A DNA stretch of 64,000 nucleotides from Carnegiea gigantea. Taxonomy: Eukaryota; Streptophyta; Magnoliopsida; Caryophyllales; Cactaceae. Below, piece by piece: positions 1 through 11,459 of this stretch (within the stretch, counting starts at the first letter, position 1; each line of letters begins with the position of its first letter). The notes beneath the pieces are model-generated. The model was not told the origin of the DNA. It worked only from the letters and a program-made list of their open reading frames with translations, and ran no database searches. A program made the translations under genes and the position numbers. Location: positions 146,345 through 210,344 of the forward strand of contig JAKOGI010001589.1 of assembly GCA_029747015.1 (NCBI GenBank). Reading direction: 5' to 3'.

Positions 1-539
1 TGTTGGAACGTGACATTCTTTTAGTTTCTAGTTTATAGAGATTGCTAATTTTAGCTACAACTTCCTTAGATCAGGCTCAATACAAATCCATTTCGTTTCC
101 TACATCGAACCGTAGTCACTACTCAAGTTTCTATATTTTTAATGATAGTGAGACTTTAATCAAGAATTAACATATAAGGTTCGATTAAATCATGTTCCCC
201 CACTTGAAAACTTTTTTTATTGAAAGTTTAAAAGTGGAAATATTACACTGGAAAGATTAAAGAGGTACTTAAACTACTAAGATCATCACAGATGCTTGCT
301 CATAGAGAAATAAAGAAAACTCTACTTCTCTTTTATTCAAGTATGCTCAAATGAATGTATCCTTTCTTGGCACTCAACATCTTCTTTTACAGAGGAGATA
401 GACTACATAGGACACTCCAATAGTTGCGGTATACACACTAATGTTTTCATATGACTATAACTACTCTCACATGACTATAGTAAACTGCATTATTTTACTG
501 ACTTGATACTTGACAAACTAACATAATAATGGTGCAACG
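1..539. other. No gene seen; AT-rich
   Basis: There is no open frame of note and no recognisable repeat. It may be non-coding sequence of the adjoining caulimovirid relic or host DNA. Confidence 0.5.
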
Positions 540-1660
540 ACTTTTCAGAACTCTTAATGCTGACAAGATATTCTAAATTGCTTTATTTCTAATAATGTCT
601 TTTAGTCTATCATTACCCAGATAATCACGAAAATTGTCATCAAGTTGAAGATGCTTTTGATCCCATTTTTCAAAAATTCATGTAGATATTTCTTTCCATT
701 TTCTGATAGAAAATTTCCAAGTCCAACACCAAAGAGATAATCAGAGAGATATTTTAAAGTAACTCTTTCTACCTTTATATATTTGCTAAACTCATTATGA
801 TAAATGAAAGTAGTATTCCCTCAATGCATTAGTATTTCTTCTTGTCCAATCAATGCCCATATTTAATAATAAATGTTGTAAAAACCAATGGCTCCTGCTA
901 AAGAAAGATCACTAACTACTTCTTGCCATTTGAAAACCACTCTTGTCATTGATCGTTGGGATCTTCTAAATCAAATAATTGAACAAGATAATGAGCTAGT
1001 TTGGTCTTTTCATTTTCATTCTCAATCACTAGGCAATGTATCTCGACATACATACTTCTATTGTATGAAAATTTTCTTGGACCATCAGGATATGTGAGAA
1101 TCCAATGGATCTTTTTATATGTACATTTTTGAAAATTAATTAATCTTGAGAAGAATAAGTACTTTGCATCTAGAATTTCCATGAGGTAAGAGACATTTCA
1201 TATTCTCAGGCTTTCATGCATGATGGAGTTATCTAGACAGATTAAATTTGGTGGGAATCTTACACTACAAACTCCAAATCTATCGAGAAAGAATATCACA
1301 GTACTCTATGACTCCCAAATATCATAAAAATAATTATGATAGTAATCGATGTAGGCTGAATACTAATCGTTAAACCATTTTTCTCGAACATAGAAACTTA
1401 TTTTTGCTTGGATATCATAAGGACGCCTAAAGTAATTCATTTGTAACTCTAAAGGGTTGAATCTATGTACTATTAGATAGATAGAAGATAGCAAACTAAA
1501 GCGTGATCTATTTTTTGTATCAAATTTCAAAATATCCATAAGGATTCTGCTCAAAGTAGAAACCCGTTGTAGCAGTAATGACTGCTCATTTTGAATTTCC
1601 TCCCTTTTTGGCAGGAGTTTTGCTTTGATAATCACTATTGGCAAGCTCACAAGTCAGGTT
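540..1660 (-). pseudogene. Coding-like stretch downstream of caulimovirid RNase H
   Basis: Minus-strand open stretches at 1363-1650 (95 codons), 946-1182 (78 codons) and about 550-700 have plausible protein composition, for example LQMNYFRRPYDIQAKI and YPDGPRKFSYNRSMYVE. They follow the RNase H remnant in order. They may be the C-terminal part of the polyprotein or a second reading frame as in florendoviruses. I recognise no domain with a known activity. Confidence 0.4.
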
Positions 1661-1882
1661 ATCTACTAGAGAATTCTTGGATCTCTGTATATGTTCAATA
1701 AAGAAAGAAAACTGGTTAAGCCATGATTGCCAACACAAAATTCACCTTTGCACTTGCATATTTGATAAATTTTTTTCATAAAACCACGTATCCATTTGCA
1801 ATCAGGTTGAATAAGAAAACCTTTGGGGCTAAAAATAAGAACTTATCAATTCTCCCTATGACCGTGAGGATTTCTTTTTCGA

Positions 1883-2900
1883 TCATAGGATAGTTGTATT
1901 TTGCTTTACTAAAATTTCAACTGCAATATTAGTAGAGTTTTCTCCTTCTTTGATTTTGAGTACTGCATTCCAGTGTTCATTATTGGCATCTGTCTCAAGA
2001 ATTAAATCATTTCCTTCATTTGATACATTAAGAACATAAATATTGTTACACATCTTTTTTGAAGTTTGGAACAATTTTTGAATCACTAAGGGCCCATGTC
2101 CAGCTTACTTCTTTCTTAAGTTTCGATTGCAATGGTTTTCTCAATTTAGCCAGATTTGAAACAAAATTTGAAGCATAGGTAAGACATCCAAGAAACCTTT
2201 CTAATTGCTTCCTATCTTCAATCTTTTTAGGAAATTTTCTATTTTTTTGTGAATATGTCTTTGTAGAATGATTTATCCAACTTTTATTTCCAGACCTAAG
2301 AACTCGATCTCTTATTCAATATAAATGCATTTGTTCTGATCAAGAATAAAACTATGATCAATGCATCTTTGGGTAACAACTAGGAGTTCATCTTGGTGCT
2401 ATTCTACGATCTTGAAAAAGACAAGGATATCATCAATGTAAACTAGATAACAGTGATTAAGATATTTGAATATGTTATCCATTCTTCTTTGAAATATTTG
2501 AAGTGCATTTTTAAGGCAAAATGATATTACTATTCACTCATAATGTCCTTGATGGGCGACTAAATGTAGTCAAAAAAATACTTTCTTCATCCATTTTTAT
2601 TTGGTAATATCCACTTTTGTAATCCATTTTCCAAAACCAAGAGGCTCCTTAAATTATATTGAAAAGAACTATTTTGTTGGAAATATAATAACCATCAAAG
2701 ACAGTATTTCATTAAGTTTTTTATAATTAATTACCATTCTAGCTTTTCTTATTTGCTCTTCAGCGTGATTTCTTACATGAAAGCGGGATTGGTGTGAGGA
2801 GTCTTACTATTCTTGATTATCCCTTTATCCAAAAGTTCTTTAATTTGCTTATCAAATTCTTGGATATTTTGATGTGCATACACCGTTTGTTTTACTCACA
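1883..2900 (-). pseudogene. Caulimovirid reverse transcriptase / RNase H remnant
   Basis: The minus strand encodes YIDDILVF at about 2417-2440, the RT catalytic box, preceded by degenerate fingers/palm sequence with many stops (2450-2900). Downstream, 1883-2086 encodes LILETDANNEHWNAVLK, the first strand of an RNase H domain with its catalytic Asp (ETDA). Several frames are needed to follow the domain, so no product is possible. Confidence 0.72.
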
Positions 2901-3239
2901 TAATAGTGTTTAGATTCAGCAAAGTAATCTTTATAAATATATTATCTTTGATCCTAAAATTTAAGAGGATTATTAGAGTAGAGTTCTTTGCATAATTCAT
3001 CTTGTTGTTCACCACTACTCTTTTAATAGATAATTCAAGTAGTAACATTGTTATGGCTATCTCACGTTGCGTAGGTATTCTTTTCTCACCACGCTGACTG
3101 TGTGTAAATTCAATCTTTTGATGAGTGTATGCTTTGTTTAATTTATCGATAGGAATCAAGTGACCATTTATGGTAAATATGATTTGGTGTATAGTCTTTG
3201 TGAATGGAGAATACAACCTTTCAAAATAATTTCCAATAA

Positions 3240-3500
3240 TCATATCATGTGAGGTTGATCAGTAGCACATAGAACTAGTAGAATGCATTGAACTCTTCCT
3301 ATTTCTATGAATAACCCCTGTATGGCTTCGTTGTGGCTCATTATACTTTTATCAACTATTCTTACTTGTAAATGATTCTTGGCTTTTTTCCTTGTAAATT
3401 CTGGAAATAAAGATCTTTTTCCAAAACAAACAAAACAACCACTATCGATGTAAGTGCACAATTCAAGTGCACAATTCATATCTATTATATCTTTAAACAT
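3240..3500 (-). pseudogene. Caulimovirid aspartic-protease-like remnant
   Basis: This 86-codon minus-strand stretch contains YIDSGC, matching the catalytic D-(T/S)-G signature of a retropepsin. It lies between the coat-like and RT remnants, which is the expected position in a caulimovirid polyprotein. The following minus-strand stretch (2896-3243) begins MIIGNYFERLYSPF, like the region after a pararetroviral protease, and overlaps this one by four bases in another frame. A frameshift therefore separates them. Confidence 0.6.
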
Positions 3501-4699
3501 ATATTTATTAGGATATAAGTGCTATTAGGATTAGTATTGGTAGCTTCGTAACATATCTTTATAGTCATATAATTGAGTAATTTATCCTTATAAATTAGCT
3601 CATCAGGAGTCCTTGTTTTGTGTCCAATGACTTTTTTTAAATCTAAACTCATGCTTTGATCTACACTGTTTCTTGTGGGTTCAAAACACATGCTACTCAT
3701 TTTACTAGTCAGATTAATTGTATCATCTTCGTTAAGATCTTCTTTAGATGTTGAAGATCCTTCTCTCCATTCTAGTCTTGCACTCATGCTTCTTAATAAT
3801 TGAAGTTTAATAGTAATTTTTTCATTTTCATCAATTTTTATTACGTTCTTCTTATTTATTTTTATGGGTTTGGCAAAGCTAGATATTCAAGACCTATTGA
3901 TTTTTATCTCATGCATATTGTATTTTATCCTTTGAATTTTTTGCATTAGAGTAGAACTTTCAAATTTTTCTACCTCTGTCATTGTTGCCTTTATCTTTAG
4001 ATCTATAGTATTATCCAATTTGTAGATTATTTTTCAAAATATCCTTAGTGGGTAACCTCCTCTTTTCATATCCATCTTAACTGTTTTCATCCTAACTGTT
4101 TTTATCTTAAGGGATAGAAAATTTTTGACAAATTCATCTCTTAGACTTGCATAATATCCAAGTTGACAACTGAATCCTACTGAACTATTATACAAATTGG
4201 TCTTAATCCCTGTGACAATTTGGTTACTAAATTTTGTATGTCTGATATCACAAAGCAAAGCATAAAGATTAATATCTTTACCATAATACTGTAATGGTGT
4301 AATCTAAACTTTGACACTTCCAACATAGATATACGTGTACTTTCTATCCTTGTCATGCTTAAGGATATTTTTTCAATTAGTAAGATTGACTTCTCCCACA
4401 TCATATTCACAATCTTTTATCTCTAAATCTCCTTTCATCATTTCAAATACGTACTTTTGAGTTGAAGATAAATTTTTATAGATCATGTCTTTCTGAATTA
4501 TAAGAAGGACTCAATCTCTTTTGATATCTTCATTTTCATTATCTAACATAAATTCTTCTCCTTAAAAATTACTAAGACTAATTGAACTATCTTACATCAT
4601 ATAACTAGTTTCTTTATAATCACTTTCTTCATATTCATCTTCCATTACTATTTCAACAAGGAGTCTTCTCAGGCCTGGTTTGAGATATGAAGTTGTTTT

Positions 4700-5640
4700 C
4701 TAGGGCTAGATCTAATGCTTCTTCTTCTCTAAGCTCAAAATTGTCTAAAATTACCATTGTTTCTATAAGCTTATTGTTCTTCCTATTTTCGCATTCATTT
4801 GCATTATAGCCTACTTCTCTGCATGCCCAACACTTACAATTGTTTTTTCCTATAGGAAAATAAGTATCCTTTTTGAAAAATCTATGCCTTTTGCGAGTAG
4901 GCTTGTTGTAATACTTTATTTTATAATTTTCTCACCTTTGCTTCTTAAAGATCTTTTTCTTAAAATACTTTCATTTTCTTCTCTTCTTAGGTTCATTTCT
5001 GAACTGATGAGGGTATCTCAATATGTTAGAAATTGTTTCTTTATTTTCTTCTTTTTTGGGAGTTCAAGACATTGATTATTTATCCATTTTCTTAAATAAG
5101 AAACTCTAGTTCCAAGCATATTAATGAGATCTGCTTTTTCATGCCATGTAATGTATTTTACATTTATTATAGAATTGGTTAGATAAGGTAATTTATCATA
5201 AAATATACCAATATTGGTTTCATTATGTCCAATTTTGTAATAATATTGACTAAATTCAGCAACGTAATTTTTTTATATGTGTCATGTCCCACATCTCTAT
5301 GTTATTAATTTTTCTTTGCCATTCCCTTGCTTTTCCTTCGAAATCAAGCTTAGCTCCAATAAATTCAGTTTTAATTTCTTTACATAATTTTTTGAACATA
5401 GGATGTGGCGTATCCATTGTTCTTAATATGTTTTTACCTTCCTCATCTAGTGAGCCATACCATTCAGCTACAATGATAGAAAAATTGTGTTCAATATAGT
5501 TTAGTAAATTTCCAATAGACCATGTGGTATTCAAGTTCCGGACACTATTCATACTCTTTTTCCAATGCTCAAATATTTCTTCTTGATTATGAGATTCATC
5601 GATATTTAAGCTGTATCTCGTTTAGGTAATTGGGCTAGGA
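4700..5640 (-). pseudogene. Caulimovirid coat-protein-like remnant with zinc knuckle
   Basis: A 98-codon open stretch (5256-5552) is rich in charged residues and resembles the nucleic-acid-binding capsid region of caulimovirid polyproteins (WSIGNLLNYIEHNF near its start, EFIGAKLDFEGKAREWQRK further on). About 420 bp downstream on the minus strand, at 4791-4832, lies a CX2CX4HX4C-type knuckle, CWACREVGYNANEC, whose histidine position is Tyr. The two parts are separated by stops. The family call rests on motif resemblance and on the protease and RT remnants that follow. Confidence 0.6.
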
Positions 5641-5650
5641 CTAATGTCTT

Positions 5651-5979
5651 CAAAAGATGCAGTTTTACTTGGGATGAACCAAAAGAAAAAAAATAGTAGT
5701 ACATCCTATTAGAATATACCTAGGTCTCGTGGCTTTTAGACCAGATGAAAGAGAGCTTCAAGTAGTACTTACAAAGAGAAAATCACATGCACAAAATTGA
5801 AATTTTTGAAAGTAAGTTTTTAAGTATTGGGTTAAACTGCACAATTTAAAAGTTTAGGGGCATTTTAAAAATTATGGAGGATGCCTAAAAATGTGGTTAC
5901 TAAACTTTGAGGTACTAGAATATTATATCAAAACATCAAGTTAAAAATATTAATGACTAAAATTTCAGGGTACTTGGAT
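5651..5979. other. No gene seen; junction between relics
   Basis: AT-rich sequence between the caulimovirid relic and the 3' remnant of LINE-2. No motif was identified. Confidence 0.4.
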
Positions 5980-6327
5980 GCAAACTTTCCCGGGATAGCG
6001 TAGGCTTTACAATTTCTTCTAAAGATTGTCTCATTTCATTGCTACCATGCATAATAAGTTAGAAATAAAGCCAACTGCAACTAATCCTTCTCTAAAGACT
6101 CCATCCAAGACATCAGGAAGTCTACAAAGGTCTATATGACATTCTACATGGACAGATTGCCCTTAACTCCTTGTCCCATGCTAATTTCACCACATAGTAG
6201 TTAAAGAAGAGATGGAAGGTATCCTCCCTCTCGTTCTTACATGTATCACACAAATCATCCCTAATAATGTACACGTCTTTTGATTTTACTTTTGTGGGAA
6301 GACTACATGTGCATGTCCTTCAAATAA
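5980..6327 (-). pseudogene. LINE-2 3' segment (zf-RVT domain), split by LINE-1
   Basis: The minus strand reads SLPTKVKSKDVYIIRDDLCDTC and then EREDTFHLFF, the zinc-binding region found C-terminal to plant L1 reverse transcriptases (zf-RVT). Decayed text resembling the following C-terminal region continues to about 5990. The segment begins exactly at a 10-bp sequence, CTTCAAATAA (6318-6327), repeated at 32362-32371. Its reading frame joins that of the LINE-2 part on the far side of LINE-1: a stretch ending KVRQFI continues as RTCTCSLPTKV. This is therefore the displaced 3' end of LINE-2. Confidence 0.75.
6318..6327. repeat. Target-site duplication of LINE-1, left copy
   Basis: CTTCAAATAA, identical to 32362-32371, immediately before the proposed 5' end of LINE-1. 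Confidence 0.7.
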
Positions 6328-7314
6328 CATATGTATGGTTTCAAAATAAAGGTTCAAGGTGGCTCTAGAGAGAGAATGCAATTCTAGAGAGAGGTGCTCT
6401 TGATTGTTCTTACCAATGAAACCTCTTGACAACACCCAAGCCCCTTCCTCTATTGTTGCTTCTCCTCCATTTTCTTCCTTTGTCTGGTCATTCAAGCTAA
6501 TTGTCAGATTTGCCTCATTACAATCTAGTGGGAAATATCATGGTGCTCATTACATTAATCCATATTTGCATCAAGATTTCATTGTCTTTTGTGCTTCAGT
6601 GTTCACACATCAGAAGAGGGTTGATGAGCATTCTCTTCTTTTTCACTCAAATCCTCCATTAGGGTTAGATTTGGTGCTTGGGGGCTTTGGTTCTTCTCTC
6701 TCCATCGTGGGCTTGCGAGTAGGATGTAAGGCTATCCTCGCTCTATATCCATCCCCCTCCCCTATTTTAGCCCCAATTACCTAGGGCTTAGATGTCATTC
6801 TTGTCTCAGGTTGAGTGGTTTGACTCACTTCTTAATGATTTCTTCTGTTCTGGTAGGACAGATGCATGAGTTAGCTATGATTGCTTGCTGGATGTCCAGA
6901 TTGAATCGTTCACGGAATGCTAATTTTAGTTCTAATTATGATTACGCCCTACTCTGGATGATGGCTTTGGTTCGCTGTAAGAGTCCTCTAATCAAGATTA
7001 TGATCTACCTTTCAGGTTCCTTCTATCCTTTACTTGGGTTTATGTGTTAGTATCGTTTTCAAAGCATTATGGTGAGTCAGAGTTTTTAGATCTGCATATT
7101 TACCCCTCAATGATGAATGATAGTTATTCTTATGTTGATTTTTTTGAAGGTTGCGTGTGGATGCTCTAGTTGTAGAGTTATATGGTTGCCTTGGAGGGGT
7201 TCCGTGTCTCTTCTTATGCTTAGTCATGAGTCTCGATTTAAAGGGAAGACATTGGGTGCATGGGTGTTCGTTCTCATTATCGCAAAGTCTTTGTGTTCAC
7301 CATTTTCTCAGCTT
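6328..7314 (+). other. LINE-1 5' untranslated region
   Basis: Sequence between the left target duplication and the first plausible ORF1 Met. Short open stretches (for example 6404-6784) show no recognisable domain. It is the expected place for an L1 internal promoter, but no specific motif was identified. Confidence 0.4.
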
Positions 7315-8805
7315 ATGTCTAGTAATTCCTCTGCATCTCTTTATTTTGGAAATGGTGATCTTGACAGCAACAACCAAGATACCACTATTTGTAATACTTC
7401 TAAATCACCATCTCCACCTCCTCTGGGTGAAAGTCGAGGTGACTATTCATGCCATCAGACTAAGAAGATCGGTCCCACCTATGCCGAGGCGATGAAATTC
7501 GGTATGGGATGTTCTGCTCATTCTGCATATACGGCAACTGAACAGGGAGTTGGTCCTACACTGCCGCCATCTCTTCCTCACCCGAATCCTAAGGTAGGTA
7601 GCTTCAATTTACCTGGCCTCTTGGCTGACGAACCTCCTTGCTTTGGCCCGCCATCCCCTCCTCCTGCTGAGCATACGGAGGAACTTATAGCATTGTGTTT
7701 GCTCGGGAAGGCATGTGGGGACTATGTTCCCTTGCCTACAATTGTCAATAAAACTAAGGCTTATGTGGATCTGGGTAATAATTAGATCTCTATCAAATTT
7801 GCTAACTTGGGGGCTAAGGAAATGGTCTGGAGAGAAAGGCCCTGGTAGGTCAATGGTCTTAACTTTATTTTATCTCCTTGGTTACCCTTTTTTGATCCTT
7901 ACTCTACTTGTATTGATCGGGTTGACCAGTGGGTCAGAGTGCCTAGACTTCTGTGGGAATTCTGGGGGTATGACACTTTGGTTATGCTGCTCAAACCTGT
8001 GGGTAATGCGATCAAAGTTGATCAAACCACCTTGCTGCGCCTTAAAGGGAAATTTATTCGTATTTGTGCGAATATTGATATTACTAAACCTTTGTCAGGA
8101 TCCCTTATTATTTCTTATCAGGGCAGATCCATAAAAGTCCCTCTGATTTATGACGGTCTTCATGATGTCTGTGCCTTGTGTGGTTCTGACTCTCACCAAA
8201 TTGAAGTTTGTCCTAACTTGCCCACCCAGTCAAAGATTGAAATCGTTGTTGAAATGTTTGGTGAAACTAATATGAAGGCTAATGCCAATTCTGGGAACTC
8301 TTCCTCTAGTAAAGAGCTTGTTACTGCTGCAGATCAATGGATCCAAGTCTCGCCTAAGAAGAGATTTAGATCTATGATCACTTCAAGCTCTAGGAAACAG
8401 TCTACTCTCAAAACCCCATCTCAGCCTAAGGTTATTATTGTGTAACATTCCTTATCTACTGAGGATAAAGCCCTGTCTGAACCTTACTCTCCTGTTCAAC
8501 TAGACGCTATTGATGCAGACCTAAATCCCTCTACTGGTAATCTGATTCTTGCCCACCTAGCTCAGAATATTATTCATGAAGAGCCAGCTAACAGTGATCC
8601 TTTGAATGCTATGGATGAGGATTTGTTGGGGGAAGCTAATGATGATGATTATGAGGACTCTCAAGCACTGATTATAGATGAGGAGGAGATAGCAGACACG
8701 TTCCTCAACTTAGACCCCATTTAGGACTTGGAGATGTCCACTGAGTCTGCTTAGAGGCGTGGAGTTGAAGAGGGAGATGAGGGTCTCTCTAGGACTAGCA
8801 ACTAA
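7315..8805 (+). pseudogene. LINE-1 ORF1, gag-like RNA-binding protein
   Basis: One reading frame runs from the Met at 7315 (MSSNSSASLYFGNGD) to TAA at 8803-8805, broken by in-frame stops near 7783, 7845, 8443, 8722 and 8752. The N-terminal half is Ser/Pro-rich (PSPPPLG). The middle resembles the DUF4283 region of plant LINE ORF1 proteins (WVRVPRLLWEFWGYDTL). At 8170-8211 it has a CX2CX4HX4C knuckle, CALCGSDSHQIEVC. The C-terminus is acidic. Such proteins coat LINE RNA. The stops exclude function. Confidence 0.72.
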
Positions 8806-9728
8806 CATAGCATAGCATGTGTAATAGGTATTCTACAGGGGGACTTAATCTAGGTTTGAATAATTCTACAGAGCGTAGTTTACATCAACCTTATATGCTA
8901 ATTGTATTGTCCCTTGCTACTTTTGGTTGCTCTGGTCAGTGTTCTCCCTGTCTCTTTTGGTGTAGCAATGGGTTTTGTAGAGCCTCTGGGGTCATGGCCT
9001 CAAGGGTTTGTATTATATGGTTCTATAATATATGTCTAATTTGCTATGCTGTTACTGGGGGGTCTTTGAGTTTTTTATCTCACTGCCACTCCGTTAAGGG
9101 CTCTCCACTAGTGGGTGGTGGGACTCCTAATGTATGGTGGCAATTTAGCTACTTGGTTTGATTGAATCAATAGGAATGAAGGCTTCTTTGGAGTGTATTC
9201 ATGCTCATGTACCAGGGGGGACATGGGTTATGCTATCTTCCAATCAAGCTACCCCTGTTATTTGGGCCATTGCTCTATGATGTGAGTAGCTGCCTGGATA
9301 TTCAGTTAGCTGAGACTGGGCATTTTTTCTTTAGCCTATGCCATAGTCTATTGCAGGCCTTTATGTTGTTACTACCCATGTTCGGTTTAGGAAATGTCTA
9401 CCTATGGCACTTTGGTTATGAATGTCGTTGGCAGATTTTAATGTTGTATTTTCAGGAGTTCATGGATATATCCCTAAGTCTGCTATGGTCATACATTGTT
9501 AATTGCAGTGATGGTAGGGTGCTTCTATTCCTTTGTTATAGTAGCTATAGTGATGGAGTTACCATGTTCACGTTGTTCACGTCTCTTTGTCTATCGTGGC
9601 TACTTCAGATTTTGACTATTGTTATGATGCGTGTCAGGAGGGGGGTGGCATCATTTCCAATTGCTTCATCTTGGCTCGAATGTTCTCTTTTGCCTATGGG
9701 TATTCATTGAAGCAGTACCATTTGCAGA
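8806..9728 (+). other. LINE-1 spacer between ORF1 and ORF2, left part
   Basis: No protein-like frame is convincing here, although short open stretches exist (8817-9161, 9201-9710). The spacer resumes at 20150 after the Sirevirus-like insertion. The full spacer of about 1.5 kb is long for an L1 element. Confidence 0.35.
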
Positions 9729-10994
9729 TGTTAGATTATAAGCACACAAGGACACAAGAGGGGGGTGAATTGTGTCTTCCAACTTTTTCGTTTGTTTCAG
9801 AACACTCGTGAGGACCGTTTGGAGAGCTGCTTGGAGTAAGGTAAAATAAAACTGAATGCGGAAATATGAAAGTAGACACACTATTTTTACATGGAAAACC
9901 ACCTCTGGCCCAATTGCGGTGTAAAAATCATGACCTACCTCAGTAGGATTTTAGCAACACTTTTACTAACATGGGCCGAATTCGTTACACATGTAACTCA
10001 CATGTGACTACGTCACACACGTAACTTAGTCTCCACCGAGATCCTCGTCACAAACACGTAACTAGCCTCCACTTGAGAACTAGCCACACACCACATCCAA
10101 AGTCTCCCAAGACTTGGACACACTCTAATCTCACTAATGACAGAGGAGAATAGAAATACACCTTACTTTGAATGCTTTTAAATAAGCTGAATGTAAGGTA
10201 CAATACAATCTCTATTATGCCAATATAGATGACTCAATTTAGCACACTTCTTGAAGGTTTTTCAATTAGAAAATTTTCTCATAGGAAACGCGATTTTACT
10301 CCTTGAAAAACCGTTGATGAAAACGTTGAGAGGCAAGAGATTATATACCCACGGAATACTTGTGCCACAAGTATATGGGAGGTTTTGGATTTTAGTAATA
10401 ACTATTAAAAATAATCAGTATTCCAAACAGAATTGAATATCTCAACATTATCTTTTTTGGAGATCACATCTTAAAGGCTAAGATAAAATCTTTTGATAGT
10501 ATCTTTTTAGGAAAATAATATTATTTAGTGAAGGACTCTTTGTAAGATAAAACATTATAAGAAAATCAATCCCAAATATGTTAGGAATTTTGAAAGTAGA
10601 AAAACACTTGAAAATCTTTGGGACAAGAATTTTATACGTTGCGCTCAAAACACTGCAGACCTGATTGCTCAAACTGTTCTGGGCAGTGTTTTGAGTTAGC
10701 GTAAGAAATTCCTTCAAGGTGAGTGTTAAGTCAAGATCTTCTAATTGACATATTAACAAGAATCTAGATGAATATAACCAATAATTAACCCTAAGACTCT
10801 TGTGATCCTTTGACCTCCTTGATGTCGTGCATACATATTCACTTTATTGGTCCACGCTTGTTCAAGCTGTTCTCCAGGGTGTTTGCAACCTGTCTTAACA
10901 CATAATTCTAACACACTACTCAAGCATAGCATGATAGCATATTGACTGGTACATTTGGGTTGTTATCATCAAAACGTTACACATGATTGCTTCA
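9729..10994 (-). repeat. Sirevirus-like element 3' LTR
   Basis: A repeat of 1266 bp, matching 18885-20149 with scattered substitutions. On the minus strand it starts TGAAGCAATCATG and ends TAACA. The polypurine tract adjoins it at 10995. Confidence 0.88.
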
Positions 10995-11011
10995 ACTAAT
11001 TCCCCCTTTTT
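10995..11011 (-). other. Sirevirus-like element polypurine tract
   Basis: Minus strand AAAAAGGGGGAATTAGT directly abuts the 3' LTR. This is the expected plus-strand primer in Ty1/copia replication. Confidence 0.75.
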
Positions 11012-11459
11012 GATGATGACAAACCAAATGACCATCAAAGTGCGACAGAGCAAAAGGCAAGAACATTGATGCCAAAATAGTAATTTAAGAAGTCCAATGC
11101 ACACACGAGATAAAGCAAGAGTAAGAATTAGCTTAAAATAGGCAGACCAATCAAAACATGGTCATACTTATCTTCTGCCTTGTGACATCATCGAAAAGGT
11201 CGAGGGAACCATCTGCATAAATTCAGTAGGGATGCACCCACCACCACGGGTAATAAGGGAAAATAACAGTGATGCAAGTTAAGTATATGGTACATAATGA
11301 TATTAGCCATCTCAGTCACGCATAAACACACAACAGCATTAGCAGGTAAAGGCATAACATAAACCCAACTAAAATCAGACATAACGATTGTCAATCACAA
11401 GCAAAATCAAGTTTATCCGAACAAAGAAGAAAAGAGTGTTGTTGAAAACAAGACAAGAA

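Larger units (their letters stand above)
540..5650 (-). mobile_element. Endogenous caulimovirid (plant pararetrovirus) relic
   Basis: Read on the minus strand, the order is coat-protein-like segment (about 5.6-4.7 kb), retropepsin-like segment (3.5-3.2 kb), reverse transcriptase (2.9-2.3 kb), start of RNase H (2.09-1.88 kb), then a further coding-like stretch (1.65-0.55 kb). This order, a coat-type zinc knuckle and a YIDD polymerase box fit Caulimoviridae integrated in a plant genome. The extra reading frame after RNase H fits Florendovirus-like or Petuvirus-like relatives, but that assignment is inference. Frameshifts and stops break every domain. I see no movement-protein segment, which should lie above 5.65 kb. 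No LTRs flank it, as expected for a pararetrovirus copy. Confidence 0.72.
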
